NCBI RefSeq assembly: GCF_000621505.1
Contig: NZ_JHYD01000001.1
Span: forward strand, 248,001 to 312,000
Reading direction: 5' to 3'
Source: Ruminiclostridium cellobioparum DSM 1351 = ATCC 15832
GTDB lineage: Bacteria > Bacillota > Clostridia > Acetivibrionales > DSM-1351
DNA length: 64,000 nucleotides
Shown: piece by piece, positions 56,632-64,000 of the stretch
How the letters are laid out: each line of letters opens with the position of its first letter
Numbering within the stretch: the stretch's first letter is position 1
Notes under the pieces: model-generated
Seen by the model: only the letters and a program-made list of their open reading frames with translations
Databases searched by the model: none
What the model was told of the DNA's origin: nothing
Made by a program: the position numbers and the translations under genes

Positions 56632-56661
56632 AAGGGTACGGAACATTGCTTCCGTACCCTT
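56632..56661. terminator. Bidirectional terminator
   Basis: AAGGGTACGGAA (56632-56643) pairs perfectly with 56650-56661 across a CATTGC loop, with T-rich sequence after it. It serves the convergent ABC-F and acyl-CoA synthetase genes. Confidence 0.85.
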
Positions 56662-56724
56662 AATTTTAAATATCTGTTCTCATATTGGTTTAATTTATCA
56701 TATATCTGTAAAATATCTGTAAAA

Positions 56725-58443
56725 CTAGCCTATGTTTTCAACATATCTCTTGATTTTTTTAGTAGTGGTTTTGGCAAACTCTTCCTCACGGATGGTGAAG
56801 TCCTTGATTCGTTTGTACATAGGCATTTGCTTGTTTATTTCCTTTATTTCGGATTGAATAAGCTTGTATACCTCATCATTGGAAATAATATTCAGGCGGA
56901 GTTTTTCTTTAATTTCATCAATATCCACTACAACCTGTGCATTTACCTCAGTCTCGCCCGACTCTTCATCAAAACGGCCCCATACAAGGCTTTCCTTAAC
57001 ATACGGACACTTTGCAAGGTATGCTTCAACCTCTTCAGGGAATATGTTTTTACCGTTTTTAGTTACAATCACATTTTTCTTTCTTCCGGTTATATAAATA
57101 TATCCTTCTTCATCAATATAGCCCAGGTCACCTGTATACAGGCGGCCGTTTTTCAGCACCTTGCTTGTAGCTGCCGGATTTTCGTAATAGCCCAGCATTA
57201 CATTATCCCCGGTCACTACGAATTCTCCTATGCCATCTTCGCCTATATCTTCAACCTCGATATCTATTCCGGCAAGCGCCTTCCCGGCAGAGTCATGTCT
57301 GAAGCCGCGGTCGTTGTTAACCGATACGATAGGGGCACATTCTGTGAGTCCATAACCTTGAACGATCCTTACTCCCATTGCGCATAAATCATTTGACACA
57401 TCGGGGTTTATGGCGGCAGCTCCTGAAATGACAAGCCTGACTCTTCCTCCGAATATATTATGAACCTGCTTGAATATTTTCTTCCGTATGTCAATTTTCA
57501 GGAAATAGTAAAGGAAATTACTTATTTCCAGGGCAACATTCAACTTTATTTTGCTCAACATATTCTTTGAGGCCTGTTTTATTATCTTCTTATGCATATT
57601 TTCCAGAATCAGCGGCACCAGCATCAAAATTGTCGGCCTGGTTTCCTGCAGGTTCTGTACGATATACTTCAAGCCTTCATTAAAAGAGAAGCAGCAGCCA
57701 TTGTACATCATTACAAGGAAATTGGCGGTACATTCATAAGTGTGGTGGAGCGGCAGTATGGAAAGTCCGCTGTCGGTTTCATCCAGATACAGCATGGAAC
57801 ATACCGATATGACGTCGGAAACTATGTTCTTGCTGGAAAGCATAACACCCTTTGCCAGATCTGTGGTTCCTGAAGTGAAAATCAAAGCCGCCATTTTGTT
57901 TTCGTCTATTTCGGCGTCCAGATAGCGCCTGTCACCATTTGCCAGCAGTGATTCACCTTTTTCAATCAATTTTGGGAGTGAAAGAAATTTGTTATCGTCA
58001 TCCGCATCCAGGTCCATATCAATAAAATACTTAATATCCGAGGTTCTGGAAAGCTTCAGCATGTCACTTCTGTGTTTTGAAGAAAATACAATGGCGTCCA
58101 CGCCTGCTCTTGAAGTAAGGTTCTCAACTTCATTGTAGGGAAGCTCCCTGTCTAACGGAACAACCACACCGACCCCTCCGGTCACCGTTAAGTAGGTTGT
58201 ACACCACTCGGCCCGGTTTTGAGATAATATAGCTATTTTTTTGTCCTTTAAACCCATATCAATTAGAGCAGTTCCCAAAGCATCAATATCATTTTTCAGT
58301 TCCTTATATGTTTTTGCGTAATATTCTCCATTTTTGCCTTTGATTAAAAATGCATTTCTTGATCCGAATAAATTTGTACTCTGAACCATCATATCTTTTA
58401 GATCTTTGACTTTTCTGAGTTGGTAAATCGGTTCGGCTCTCAT
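56725..58443 (-). CDS. AMP-forming acyl-CoA synthetase-like enzyme, 572 aa
   Basis: AMP-binding superfamily: the P-loop is TSGTTDLAKGVML (usual G-x-P-K replaced by D-L-A-K), with YGLTECAPIVS, YTGDLGYIDEEG and GRKKNVIVTKNGKNI, whose Lys activates adenylation. It resembles long-chain fatty acid CoA ligases. Activation of fatty acids for membrane lipids is the likely role. It lies alone on the minus strand. Confidence 0.85.
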   Translation of the reverse strand: MRAEPIYQLRKVKDLKDMMVQSTNLFGSRNAFLIKGKNGEYYAKTYKELKNDIDALGTALIDMGLKDKKIAILSQNRAEWCTTYLTVTGGVGVVVPLDRELPYNEVENLTSRAGVDAIVFSSKHRSDMLKLSRTSDIKYFIDMDLDADDDNKFLSLPKLIEKGESLLANGDRRYLDAEIDENKMAALIFTSGTTDLAKGVMLSSKNIVSDVISVCSMLYLDETDSGLSILPLHHTYECTANFLVMMYNGCCFSFNEGLKYIVQNLQETRPTILMLVPLILENMHKKIIKQASKNMLSKIKLNVALEISNFLYYFLKIDIRKKIFKQVHNIFGGRVRLVISGAAAINPDVSNDLCAMGVRIVQGYGLTECAPIVSVNNDRGFRHDSAGKALAGIDIEVEDIGEDGIGEFVVTGDNVMLGYYENPAATSKVLKNGRLYTGDLGYIDEEGYIYITGRKKNVIVTKNGKNIFPEEVEAYLAKCPYVKESLVWGRFDEESGETEVNAQVVVDIDEIKEKLRLNIISNDEVYKLIQSEIKEINKQMPMYKRIKDFTIREEEFAKTTTKKIKRYVENIG

Positions 58444-58637
58444 TGATTACACCTCTCTTAATAAGCAATAAATGCTGTTATTTTAACTTCTAATCGTTTC
58501 CGATTGAACCATTCCAAGCTCCAGAACCCACATAACCAGTCATAATGGTTCATTCCATATATTACTATCAAACATATACTATAATATAAGTATATTGAAA
58601 TTAAATCAATATATGAAGTAAATAAAAATCAAATAAA

Positions 58638-59966
58638 TTACCATTTATGTCTTTCTTTTATCTTATAAATCCTTCTTCTGGATATTTTTCTTAATATCTT
58701 TCTTAAAATAAAAAAGCATATTACAACGGCCAAGGCTATTGATCCAAATTTGAACCAGGGAGAAGAAGTAAATTTATTTACATAAGCTTTAATCTTTGCG
58801 TTCATGCTCTGATCGATTGTTCTGGAGGAAACAATATCAACCTTGCCTATGTTTACTCCATCAAGTGTATATGCTATATTTCCCAGAACGGTACCCTTTG
58901 TGACCGGAGCTTTTAAATTCTCCTTTATGGTCACTTTTTCATCAATCTTCCAGAGCTTTTTGTCATTGGGTAAAATTGCCTCTACCTTGCCGTTGGTCAC
59001 CAGATCCAGCTGGCCGTCATCTGCCGCATCCTTTACGACAACTTTTTTTATTATTTCATTTCTGTCAATTATCAGCTGGTTTGAGTAATTTTCGTACCCT
59101 GCCCGAAGCAGGGTTTCAGTAAAATCAAAAACTGTCCTGCCGGGTTTGTTGTTTACTCCCAGTATGACTGAAATAAGCTCCAGGCCATCCTTGTTTACTG
59201 CCGATGCAATGAAGTTGGCACCTGCACGCACGGTTGAACCGGTCTTTAAACCTGTTACGGTAAACTGATTTCTGTCATCTCCCGTATCCGGACCGTAGTT
59301 GTATGACTGGCCCAGCATTTTGTTGGTGTTGCTCAACACATTCCATTTGTTATGCTTATTTGTAGGACTGAGCATGTCTAATTTCTTCCGGCCTATAATA
59401 TCCCGGAAAGTTGGGAAGGTTAAGCATTCTTTTGCTATCAGAGCCAGATCTCTTGCAGTTGAATAGTGCTCCGCATCTTTTTCATATTCGTCTATACCGC
59501 AGGGGTTGGTGAAAGTAGAATTTCTTGCACCGGCCTCGGCAGCCATTTTATTCATTTCCTTCATAAACTCTTCTTTACCGGAGAAAAGATTTTCAGCTAT
59601 AATATTCGCAGTTTCGTTTGCCGATGCAATTAACAATGCATGGAGCAAATCATCCAGCGTAAGTTGTTCACCAGGCATAATTCCTATATTCATTCCGCCG
59701 ACTCCGATATCGGAAACGGCTTCCTTGCTTGCAGTCATAACCTGACTTAAATTACCTTTTTTCAGAGCGACAAGTGCAGTTGCTATTTTGGTTGTACTTG
59801 CGGGTCTCAGACGGGCGTCGGGGTTGTATTCATATAAAACACTTCCGGTCTTGGCGTCCATCAATATGTAGGCGGCTGCATCAATATCCAGATCTTTGCA
59901 AAAAGCGGGTGAGATTTGAAATGCAAGAATGATGGCAAGTATTAATGTAACTAGTGCTTTCTTCAT
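58638..59966 (-). CDS. D-alanyl-D-alanine carboxypeptidase, DacF/DacB-like
   Basis: A signal peptide (1-23) precedes a peptidase S11 domain with S57-T-T-K60 (catalytic Ser and Lys), SANET and GLKTGST. A PBP5-type C-terminal beta domain and, unusually for soluble DacF, a C-terminal transmembrane helix with a basic tail follow. It trims pentapeptides of peptidoglycan outside the membrane. The ribosome site GAGGAGG-like lies just upstream of ATG 59966. Confidence 0.9.
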   Translation of the reverse strand: MKKALVTLILAIILAFQISPAFCKDLDIDAAAYILMDAKTGSVLYEYNPDARLRPASTTKIATALVALKKGNLSQVMTASKEAVSDIGVGGMNIGIMPGEQLTLDDLLHALLIASANETANIIAENLFSGKEEFMKEMNKMAAEAGARNSTFTNPCGIDEYEKDAEHYSTARDLALIAKECLTFPTFRDIIGRKKLDMLSPTNKHNKWNVLSNTNKMLGQSYNYGPDTGDDRNQFTVTGLKTGSTVRAGANFIASAVNKDGLELISVILGVNNKPGRTVFDFTETLLRAGYENYSNQLIIDRNEIIKKVVVKDAADDGQLDLVTNGKVEAILPNDKKLWKIDEKVTIKENLKAPVTKGTVLGNIAYTLDGVNIGKVDIVSSRTIDQSMNAKIKAYVNKFTSSPWFKFGSIALAVVICFFILRKILRKISRRRIYKIKERHKW

Positions 59967-60296
59967 ATTTCCTCCTCAGTAAAATACATCTTATATAAGT
60001 ATAAAACAAAAACCAAAAATATGAAACCTTTCGACAACATTTGTTATATATATAGTAATTTGACAGTAATTGTATTATAATGTTAATAGATCAATTCTTT
60101 TAATTCTTAAGCTGCTGAAATTCGTGCATACGGCAGTGTTTTCCAAGTTATTTCTAAAATTTCGCGTATCCAAAAAAACAACCTTTATTAGATTAATATG
60201 CGCTATTCTTCTGATTTGTGCCATTAAAATTGGGTTAAAGCAAGAAATCAATACTTAAAACCATGTCATTTTATTCAAAAGTATTAAGGAGGTATT
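59967..60296. other. Intergenic divergent region
   Basis: A+T-rich DNA between the carboxypeptidase and comEA genes. It contains a TATAAT-like box near 60076 but no clear -35 partner. The 62-codon frame at 60070-60258 lacks a ribosome site and is probably chance. Confidence 0.4.
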
Positions 60297-61064
60297 ATGG
60301 AAATATGCATATTTGGAAAGCAATACTTTATCAACAAGGTGTTGCTTTTAGCAGTCATTTTATTGATGGTTGCCGGCTCAGGCCTGCTGGGATACTTTTT
60401 AAAGCAGGTATATCAGCCGTTGAAGGAGCCGGTGGTAGAAAGAGCGCCAATAACTGCGGGGAGTGAAAAAAGCGGTATTGACCGGGAAAACAGGGAGGAG
60501 GAAACAGTCGAAAACATTAAGATTTATATTGTGGGCTGTGTAAATAAACCCGGCGTTGTGACGCTTGAGAAGGGCAATGTCATAGAAGATGCCATAAGGC
60601 TGGCAGGAGGAGCCACACAGGAGGCTGATCTGGATAATATAAATCTGGCTTACCGGCTGGAGGATAATACCATGCTGAGGATCAAGGGGAAGACAGCTGC
60701 CGTTGTTAAGAATACTGCTCAGCCTGAGAACAAGACAAAAACTGTCGCCCCTGCTTCAGACTCAAAAGCAAAGACACCGGATGTCCTGAACAGCGGTGTG
60801 GACATTATCAGTGACAGCCTGGGGGCAGTGATTTCGGATGAACAGGTGAAAGCCGGCGGAAACGGAAAAAACAATCTGGTAAACATAAATACGGCAACCC
60901 AGGCTGAACTTGAGGGATTGCCCAATGTTGGACCTGCCACTGCAAAGGCCATTATTGAATACAGAGAAAAAAACGGCGGATTTAAGAAGGTTACCGATTT
61001 GATGAAAATAACCGGAATAAAACAGAAAACCTTTGATAAAATAAAAGATCATATATGTATTTAG
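60297..61064 (+). CDS. comEA: ComEA-type competence DNA-binding protein, 255 aa
   Basis: An N-terminal transmembrane helix (about 15-35) is followed by an SLBB domain (about 76-130, IYIVGCVNKPGVVTLEKGNV), a variable linker, and a C-terminal tandem helix-hairpin-helix (about 192-255, INTATQAELEGLPNVGPATA). This is the ComEA architecture that binds incoming double-stranded DNA. AAGGAGG lies upstream of ATG 60297. No comEC is adjacent. Confidence 0.9.
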   Translation: MEICIFGKQYFINKVLLLAVILLMVAGSGLLGYFLKQVYQPLKEPVVERAPITAGSEKSGIDRENREEETVENIKIYIVGCVNKPGVVTLEKGNVIEDAIRLAGGATQEADLDNINLAYRLEDNTMLRIKGKTAAVVKNTAQPENKTKTVAPASDSKAKTPDVLNSGVDIISDSLGAVISDEQVKAGGNGKNNLVNINTATQAELEGLPNVGPATAKAIIEYREKNGGFKKVTDLMKITGIKQKTFDKIKDHICI

Positions 61065-61113
61065 TACGATATCGTTTTAGATGCTGCAGAACGCTAAAAT
61101 CCGGTGAAACAAA

Positions 61114-61139
61114 AACCGGCTTGTATAAGCAAGCCGGTT
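61114..61139 (+). terminator. Perfect 10-bp hairpin after comEA
   Basis: AACCGGCTTG (61114-61123) pairs with CAAGCCGGTT (61130-61139). It lacks a proper T-run, so termination strength is uncertain. Confidence 0.55.
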
Positions 61140-61273
61140 GTAAAATAATTTAAAGGAGGAAAATATAATTAAATTTTCACTATTTATTATAGTATTATAA
61201 TGAAGTATTTCAAATGGCATTTATAAACGATTTTATTGGTCGAATAATGTAATATTATATACAATATTAACAA

Positions 61274-61423
61274 TCACCTTGTTAATGATGGCAGTATCAG
61301 TACTGAAACCAGTATATATGCCAGCAGCAAAGAAATTAATGGCACCAAAATACCGAAAAGAATTATGCTGAATAGCTTTTTATGTCTAAATTTTTTAAAT
61401 CTTTTGAATCGGGTGTTTCTCAA
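61274..61423 (-). CDS. Small basic single-pass membrane protein, 49 aa
   Basis: On the minus strand GGGAGG lies about six bases before TTG 61423, and the frame ends with TGA at 61274-61276. The product has a very basic N terminus (MRNTRFKRFKKFRHKK) and one long hydrophobic helix (LFSIILFGILVPLISLLLAY onward). The design fits a real small membrane protein, perhaps a regulator or a truncated SPOR/anchor protein. Function unknown. Confidence 0.5.
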   Translation of the reverse strand: MRNTRFKRFKKFRHKKLFSIILFGILVPLISLLLAYILVSVLILPSLTR

Positions 61424-61641
61424 CTTTGCCTCCCTAAATTACCTTGCAGGGTACTAAATTGCATCAACAAATATTATCTCCAAGAAATTAAGCGAGTAGT
61501 CAGCAGAAGGACATCATATACGGATTTTTTGTTGCAGCAGAAAATATGCTGTGCTATAATTGCTCTCAATAACACTCAAACAAGTAATCTGGTTTTAATT
61601 GGGCATGTGACTCTGCAAGCCGCGGAACGGGGGTAACTGAT

Positions 61642-62409
61642 ATGAAGTATTTAAGATTTTTAGCCGATGGAATGGAAAAGTACGGAATTTTAGACGGAAA
61701 TGAGATTACCGAAGTACAGGGCAGTATTTTTGAAAATCCGGCAGTGACCGATAAAAAGTATAATTTGAGCCATGTCAGGCTTTTAGCACCCTGCAAACCT
61801 GGCAAGGTTGTAGCTGTCGGGCTGAATTATGCCGATCATGTCAAAGAGTTTTCCGGCCGGGATATACCTGAGAATCCTGTCATCTTCATAAAACTTCCTC
61901 ATACCGTAATAGGGCCGGATGATTCAATTATATTGCCGGAGATATCCAACCGGGTTGATTACGAAGCAGAGTTTGCCGTAGTTATTAAAAAATACTGCAA
62001 AAATATTGAGCCTGAACAGGCCTCCGAATATATTCTGGGAGCAACCTGCCTGAACGATGTTACGGCAAGGGATATCCAGAAGTCGGATGGACAGTGGACC
62101 AGAGGAAAAAACTATGAGACCTTCTGCCCCATAGGGCCGTATATAGTTACTGATCTGGATTATACCAAACTGGATGTAAAGCTGATTTTGAACGGGCAGG
62201 TCAAGCAGCACGGGGATACTTCCATGCATATATTCAAGACCGATTATCTTATCAGTTTTATTTCAAAGGTCATTCCTCTTGAACCTGGAGACGTTGTTAC
62301 AACAGGAACACCGGAAGGTGTAGGTCCCATGAAACCGGGAGATGTAGTGGAGGTGGAAATAGAGGGGATCGGCAGGCTGATAAATCATGTAAAACAGGCC
62401 GATTGCTGA
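61642..62409 (+). CDS. Fumarylacetoacetate hydrolase (FAH) family protein, 255 aa
   Basis: The FAH fold contains VGLNYADHVKEF, DYEAEFAVVIKKYCKN (metal-binding Glu), NDVTARDIQ and VVTTGTPEGVGPMKPGD. Members act as oxaloacetate decarboxylases, acylpyruvate hydrolases or isomerases on 2-keto acids. No pathway neighbours fix the substrate. Confidence 0.85.
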   Translation: MKYLRFLADGMEKYGILDGNEITEVQGSIFENPAVTDKKYNLSHVRLLAPCKPGKVVAVGLNYADHVKEFSGRDIPENPVIFIKLPHTVIGPDDSIILPEISNRVDYEAEFAVVIKKYCKNIEPEQASEYILGATCLNDVTARDIQKSDGQWTRGKNYETFCPIGPYIVTDLDYTKLDVKLILNGQVKQHGDTSMHIFKTDYLISFISKVIPLEPGDVVTTGTPEGVGPMKPGDVVEVEIEGIGRLINHVKQADC

Positions 62410-62450
62410 TACAGGCAATATCTGGCAAAGTGCTGCGGCCTATTGGAGTA

Positions 62451-62479
62451 TTGACACATAAATTGTGTGAGAATATAAT
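62451..62479 (+). promoter_or_regulatory. Consensus sigma-A promoter of thrS
   Basis: TTGACA (62451-62456) and TATAAT (62474-62479) are both exact consensus with a 17-base spacer. Transcription should start near 62486, giving a leader of about 290 bases that contains the T-box. Confidence 0.85.
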
Positions 62480-62494
62480 TAATTATATTGTTGT

Positions 62495-62745
62495 TATATT
62501 GACAAAGGCGTTGATGAGAAGAGTAAGTAAAAAATGGGGTTTCAGAGACCGGATACAACAGCTGAAAGTAACCGGACCTGCACTTTACCGAAAACCACCT
62601 CTGAGCCTGATCGGTGATTACGTTATAATCTGCACTATCAAAATTTTGATATGCAACGAGCTGCAAGTAGGGTGGAACCGCGAGATAACTCTCGTCCTTA
62701 TATAGTCAATTTATGATTGACTTCAGGACGGGAGTTTTATTTTTA
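62495..62745 (+). ncRNA. T-box leader controlling thrS
   Basis: The conserved T-box AGGGTGGAACCGCG lies at 62670-62683, preceded by a Stem I domain opened by GATGAGAAGAGTAAGT near 62512-62527. In Stem I, an ACC within TTACCGAAA (near 62587-62595) is the likely Thr specifier codon. The T-box is followed by a terminator hairpin (ACTCTCGTCCT with AGGACGGGAGT, about 62689-62735) and T-rich sequence. Uncharged tRNA-Thr should cause readthrough into thrS. Confidence 0.9.
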
Positions 62746-62773
62746 TAATAAAATAGAGAAAAGGAGACAGCAT

Positions 62774-64000
62774 ATGATTAAAATAGCATTAAAAGATGGA
62801 AGTGTTCAGGAATACCAGGAGGGTATTACCATACTTCAAGTTGCCGAAAGTATCAGTGCAGGCCTGGCTAGAGCCGCACTTGCAGGTGAAGTGGACGGAA
62901 AGGTCAAGGATCTGAATTTCAAGCTGGAGAAGGATTGTTCCCTGAACCTGCTCACCTTCTCGGATGAAGGCGGAAGGCTTGCATACAGGCATACGGCCTC
63001 GCATGTACTTGCACAGGCTGTTAAAAGACTTTTCCCCAATGTAAAGCTGGCAATCGGTCCTGCAATAGATAACGGTTTTTACTATGACTTTGACGTTGAA
63101 AAGAACTTCTCACCCGAAGACCTTTCAAAGCTTGAAAAGGAAATGGAAAAAATAATAAAGGAAGATCTGCCCCTGGAAAGATATACTCTTCCAAGAGAAG
63201 AAGCAGTCAGATTCATGGAGGAGAAGGGCGAACCCTACAAGGTTGAGCTTATAAAGGACCTCCCCGAAGGAGAGGAAATTTCCTTCTACAAGCAGGGCGA
63301 CTTTGTAGACCTGTGTGCCGGACCACACCTTGCTTCAACAGGAAAGCTCAAAGCTATCAGGCTTATGAGTGCCGCAGGTGCTTACTGGAGAGGAAATGAA
63401 AAAAACAAGATGCTCCAGAGGGTATATGGTACTGCTTTCCCAAAGAGGAGTGAACTGGATGAATACATTACCAGGCTGGAAGAAGCAAAGAAGCGTGATC
63501 ACAACAAGCTGGGAAGAGAACTGGAATTGTTCACAACCGTGGAAGAAATCGGTCAGGGTCTGCCGCTGCTTATGCCTAAAGGTGCCAAGATCGTACAGAC
63601 CCTGCAAAGATTTGTTGAGGACGAAGAGGAAAGAAGAGGCTATGTTCTTACAAAAACTCCTCTTATGGCCAAAAGTGACCTGTACAAACTATCAGGCCAC
63701 TGGCAGCACTACAAGGACGGCATGTTCATACTGGGTGACGAGGAAAAGGACGATGAAGTAATGGCCCTCAGACCTATGACCTGTCCCTTCCAGTTTATGA
63801 TATACAAATCAAAGCTCCACAGCTACCGTGATCTTCCAATCAGGTACGGCGAGACTTCGACTCTTTTCAGAAACGAGGCATCAGGTGAAATGCACGGCCT
63901 TATCCGTGTCCGCCAGTTTACAATTTCCGAGGGTCATCTGGTATGTACTCCTGAACAGCTGGAAGAGGAATTCAAGGGTGTTGTCGACCTTATCAAATAT
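62774..64000 (+). CDS. thrS: Threonyl-tRNA synthetase (3' end outside window)
   Basis: The frame is open from ATG 62774 to the window edge (409 codons), with AAAAGGAGA before the start. It contains an N-terminal TGS domain (1-60), and an editing domain with H73-x3-H77 and C181-x3-H185 at the family positions. The class II core includes RPMTCPFQ (first zinc Cys) and YGETSTLFRNEASGEMHGLI (motif 2). The motif TCPFQ replaces the common NCPGH, as in a clostridial subgroup. The T-box upstream supports the assignment. Confidence 0.96.
   Translation, partial: MIKIALKDGSVQEYQEGITILQVAESISAGLARAALAGEVDGKVKDLNFKLEKDCSLNLLTFSDEGGRLAYRHTASHVLAQAVKRLFPNVKLAIGPAIDNGFYYDFDVEKNFSPEDLSKLEKEMEKIIKEDLPLERYTLPREEAVRFMEEKGEPYKVELIKDLPEGEEISFYKQGDFVDLCAGPHLASTGKLKAIRLMSAAGAYWRGNEKNKMLQRVYGTAFPKRSELDEYITRLEEAKKRDHNKLGRELELFTTVEEIGQGLPLLMPKGAKIVQTLQRFVEDEEERRGYVLTKTPLMAKSDLYKLSGHWQHYKDGMFILGDEEKDDEVMALRPMTCPFQFMIYKSKLHSYRDLPIRYGETSTLFRNEASGEMHGLIRVRQFTISEGHLVCTPEQLEEEFKGVVDLIKY

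Noticed and set aside
61382-61636. 84-codon plus-strand frame before the FAH gene
   Set aside because: It lacks a ribosome site and is antisense to the better supported 49-residue gene over part of its length.

Overview
This window looks like the chromosome of a mesophilic, low-GC, cellulolytic clostridium of the Ruminiclostridium (Clostridium cellulolyticum/papyrosolvens) type. The grounds are A+T-rich intergenic DNA, strong AGGAGG ribosome sites, a secreted GH11 xylanase, Firmicutes-type purine and nadD-yqeK-rsfS gene orders, a T-box in front of thrS and many small clostridial membrane proteins. The assignment is by gene content only.

Region 1 (1 to about 19.2 kb) is an accessory island: probably the inner and right-hand part of an integrative or plasmid-like element whose left end lies outside the window. 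It carries a partial MORN-HEPN protein, a minus-strand gene split by an in-frame TAA, small element-type ORFs, an SF2 helicase overlapping a zinc-finger (CHC2-like) primase-type protein, and a palindrome-rich non-coding region that may be an origin or control region. A cassette from 10.2 to 14.7 kb lies between two related repeats. In it a c-di-GMP-I riboswitch with its own terminator precedes a secreted copper-amine-oxidase-N-domain protein and a Sel1-repeat protein. A tyrosine recombinase, a divergent pair of HTH regulators and a run of unknown small genes follow. The island ends with a probable small RNA that has its own promoter and terminator, and a GC-rich segment with direct repeats that looks like an oriT or transfer-gene relic.

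Region 2 (19.4 to 41.8 kb) is ordinary but variable chromosome: a NERD-domain protein, GH11 xylanase, an FGE-sulfatase-domain lipoprotein, a lytic-transglycosylase-like protein, a TSUP transporter, a flavodoxin-like reductase, an NlpC/P60 cell-wall hydrolase, and a ROK regulator followed by a complete sugar ABC importer and a polyol-type dehydrogenase. Next come a long polymorphic-toxin-like protein with an eCIS-effector-like N-terminal motif, an esterase, an ABC-2 fragment and an AEC transporter. Two long palindromic MITE-like repeats lie at 25.7 and 35.9 kb.

Region 3 (41.9 to 50.5 kb) is the purine operon purE-purF-purM-purN-purH-purD, interrupted between purF and purM by an IS110-family element and a structured 29-bp-repeat element.

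Region 4 (50.5 to 64 kb) is housekeeping: a CBO0543-type membrane protein, nadD-yqeK-LytR_C-rsfS, a MATE pump, an ABC-F ATPase, an acyl-CoA synthetase-like enzyme, a DacF-type carboxypeptidase, ComEA, a 49-residue membrane peptide gene, an FAH-family hydrolase, and a consensus promoter plus T-box driving thrS, which runs off the right edge.
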